Shown here one piece after another: positions 62,608 through 64,000 of a DNA stretch of 64,000 nucleotides. A program made the translations under genes and the position numbers. Positions within the stretch are counted from its first letter, which is position 1. The number at the start of each line of letters is the position of its first letter. This stretch comes from DATFQE01 sp963739085 (GTDB lineage: Bacteria > Actinomycetota > Thermoleophilia > Gaiellales > Gaiellaceae): NCBI GenBank assembly GCA_963739085.1, contig CAVTZA010000021.1:1-64000 (forward strand), in the 5' to 3' direction. The notes under the pieces were generated by a model that saw nothing but the letters and a program-made list of their open reading frames with translations, was not told where the DNA came from and searched no databases.

Positions 62608-63792
62608 AATGAGCGGCCGTCAAGGGACCGCGTCCTCTCGCCCGCCTTCCTGCTGGTCGCCGCGGCGACGTTCTTCGCGTTCCTCTCGATCGGCGTCGTC
62701 CTGCCCGTGCTGCCGCGCTACGCCGAGGGACCGCTGGGCGCCGGGAGCATCGGCGTCGGCCTCGCCGTCGGCGCGGCGAGCCTCACGGCGCTTCTCGCGC
62801 AGCCGCCGGCCGGCCGGCTCGGCGACCTGCGCGGACGCCGGCCCCTCCTCATCGGCGGCGGTGCGCTCATGCTCGGCGGCGCGCTCGGCCTGGTCGTCGC
62901 CGACCAACTCGCCACCGTCGTCGGCCTCCGTTTCGCGAGCGGGGTCGGCGAGGCGCTCTTCCTCGTCGGCGGCATCAGCATCATCAACGACCTCGCGCCC
63001 GAGCACCGCCGCGGCGAGGCCCTCAGCCTCTACACGCTCGCGTCGTACGGCGGCCTCGCGGTCGGCCCGGTGCTCGGAGAGCTCGTGCTGCGGGACGACC
63101 ACTGGGATTCCGTCTGGCTGCTCGCGGCGTCCGCCGGCCTCACGGCCGGGCTGCTCGGGATGTTCGCGCCCGAGACCGGCTCGCACCGCGGCGAGCCCTC
63201 TGCCGGCGGCAGCTGGCTCCCGCACCGGGACGGGCTCCTTCCCGGCCTCGTGCTCGGGATGGGCCTCTTCGGCTTCGGCGGGTTCAACGCGTTCATCTCG
63301 CTCTACGCCCTGGACATCGGCCTGGAGGGCTCGGGCCCGCTGTTCGCGCTCTTCGCGATCGTCGTCGTGACCGTGAGGAGCTTCGGGGCGAAGATCCCCG
63401 ACCGGCTCGGGCCGCTGCGCACGGTGCGGATTGCGCTGGTGCTGCTCGCGGCCGGTCTGGCGGTCATGGGTCTCTGGCAGGCCGCGGTCGGCCTCTACCT
63501 CGGCACGTTCGTCTTCTCGATCGGCCAGGCGTTGGCCTTTCCCGCGCTCATGACGCTCGCCCTGGTGCGGGCCCCGTCGCGCGAGCGCGGAGCCGTTGCC
63601 GGCACCGTCACCGCGTTCGTCGACCTCGCGATCGCGAGCGGCGCCGTCGCGCTGGGCGGCGTCGCCGACCTCGGCGGCTACCCGTGGGTCTTCCTCACCT
63701 CGGCCGTCGTCGCCGGCGCCGGGCTCCTGCTGGTGGAACGGCTGCGCGAGCGCGGAGGCTGGACTAATCCCGCAGGCGCCGCCAGAACTTGA
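62581..63792 (+). CDS. Major facilitator superfamily transporter
   Basis: This is a 403-residue protein with 12 helices. The first has SPAFLLVAAATFFAFLSIGV, then VVLPVLPRYAEGPLG. The conserved motif A loop is QPPAGRLGDLRGRRPLLIGG; EHRRGEALSLYTLASYGGLA precedes the second half. It resembles drug/H+ antiporters. The ATG at 62581 overlaps the alternative ArsR start (62582) on the other strand by two bases and sits inside the operator. The only other nearby ATG (62610) is out of frame, so 62581 stands unless there is an indel. Confidence 0.9.
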   Translation: MTYGESRLTNERPSRDRVLSPAFLLVAAATFFAFLSIGVVLPVLPRYAEGPLGAGSIGVGLAVGAASLTALLAQPPAGRLGDLRGRRPLLIGGGALMLGGALGLVVADQLATVVGLRFASGVGEALFLVGGISIINDLAPEHRRGEALSLYTLASYGGLAVGPVLGELVLRDDHWDSVWLLAASAGLTAGLLGMFAPETGSHRGEPSAGGSWLPHRDGLLPGLVLGMGLFGFGGFNAFISLYALDIGLEGSGPLFALFAIVVVTVRSFGAKIPDRLGPLRTVRIALVLLAAGLAVMGLWQAAVGLYLGTFVFSIGQALAFPALMTLALVRAPSRERGAVAGTVTAFVDLAIASGAVALGGVADLGGYPWVFLTSAVVAGAGLLLVERLRERGGWTNPAGAART

Positions 63793-64000
63793 GCGCCCTC
63801 GTGCCGAGGAAGATCGCGGCGCCGACAGTGACGACGAGGTGGACGGCGCGGCGGCCGGCGAGCTTCGACTCGCCGCCGCCCCGCTCGCGCATGTTCACGG
63901 GCACCTCTTCGACGCGCAGCCCCGCCTCGCCGAGGCGGATCAGGCCCTCCACCTCGGGGGCGCCGCTCGTGTACGGCTGTGCGAGGAGCTCCGCGGCCTT
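63764..64000 (-). CDS. Glycosyltransferase family 2 C-terminal part, truncated by the window edge
   Basis: At least 78 residues are visible, open to the window end. They read GLIRLGEAGLRVEEVPVNMR, then ERGGGESKLAGRRAVHLVVT and a final helix. This pattern is the end of DPM1/GtrB-type GT2 enzymes (VPVxMRxRxxGxSK), which transfer sugars to polyprenyl phosphate and are followed by a membrane helix. The catalytic part lies beyond the window. The 3' end overlaps the convergent MFS gene by 29 bases. Confidence 0.82.
   Translation of the reverse strand, partial: KAAELLAQPYTSGAPEVEGLIRLGEAGLRVEEVPVNMRERGGGESKLAGRRAVHLVVTVGAAIFLGTRALKFWRRLRD

Noticed and set aside
1..64000. tRNA, rRNA, transposase or integrase genes and attachment sites
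   Set aside because: I looked for cloverleaf ends, DDE transposase motifs, integrase boxes and flanking direct repeats and saw none that I could support.

Overview
The window is 64 kb of high-GC bacterial DNA. Gene content and style point to an actinobacterium, most plausibly of the Thermoleophilia (Gaiellales/Solirubrobacterales) type. The evidence is GTG/TTG starts, SARP/BTAD regulators with ATPase and TPR parts, membrane-tethered class III adenylate cyclases, tandem small CECAD proteins, and secreted RTX, FN3, LamG and PKD proteins. The taxonomic call is inference; no rRNA or marker gene is present. No tRNA, rRNA, insertion sequence, phage or CRISPR array was recognised. Both ends cut genes.

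Layout. 1-2711: the end of a family 5 solute-binding protein, then a cyclase/beta-propeller signalling protein. 3008-4856: a TetR regulator and a divergent methyltransferase with two operator dyads between them. 5367-8353: a secreted calcium-binding repeat protein. 8549-13427: a complete sugar-type ABC importer operon on the minus strand. 13535-15244: an AT-richer two-ORF unit encoding an unusual cyclic-nucleotide-binding domain joined to a Gfo/Idh/MocA-like oxidoreductase. 15474-23872: a toroid protein, a DUF6351-type hydrolase and a very large modular secreted protein (sorbosone dehydrogenase-like, PKD, LamG, five FN3, LamG). 24020-28128: a membrane protein and cupin divergent from a SARP-NB-ARC regulator.

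28191-31351: a BNR propeller with a coupled MoaD-like carrier, a cold-shock protein and small membrane proteins. 31387-37259: a large ATPase regulator with a C-terminal SARP module. It is divergent from a small conserved gene whose promoter carries three perfect CTAAG repeats at 11-bp spacing, followed by a broken subtilase. 37381-43515: a RibD-like reductase, a proline-rich secreted protein, a GNAT-fold protein and two paralogous membrane cyclases sharing a downstream 44-bp repeat. 43614-48793: a GH-A glycosidase, small proteins, an acetamidase, a RidA protein and a first ArsR-SRPBCC pair. 48855-55602: a K+ channel-like protein, a secreted phytase-like propeller, a papain-like protease with a coupled partner, a lysyl oxidase-like protein, a YcaQ-type winged-helix protein, tandem CECAD proteins and a glyoxalase-fold protein. 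55589-58179: an arsenic module (ArsR with CVC, ArsM, DUF4396 membrane protein). 58200-64000: a LysE exporter, a hydrolase divergent from MarR over a strong dyad, a cupin, a GNAT protein, a second ArsR-SRPBCC pair divergent from an MFS transporter, and the end of a GT2 glycosyltransferase.

Cross-cutting points. Three cyclases plus one cNMP-binding protein suggest a local cyclic-nucleotide signalling theme. Two ArsR promoters 14.5 kb apart carry the same CGTAAG-N6-CTTACR dyad. At least eleven otherwise well-conserved genes are interrupted by single-base shifts, nearly all an extra base. This looks more like sequence error than real decay, so the disrupted genes are reported whole with the shift position given.
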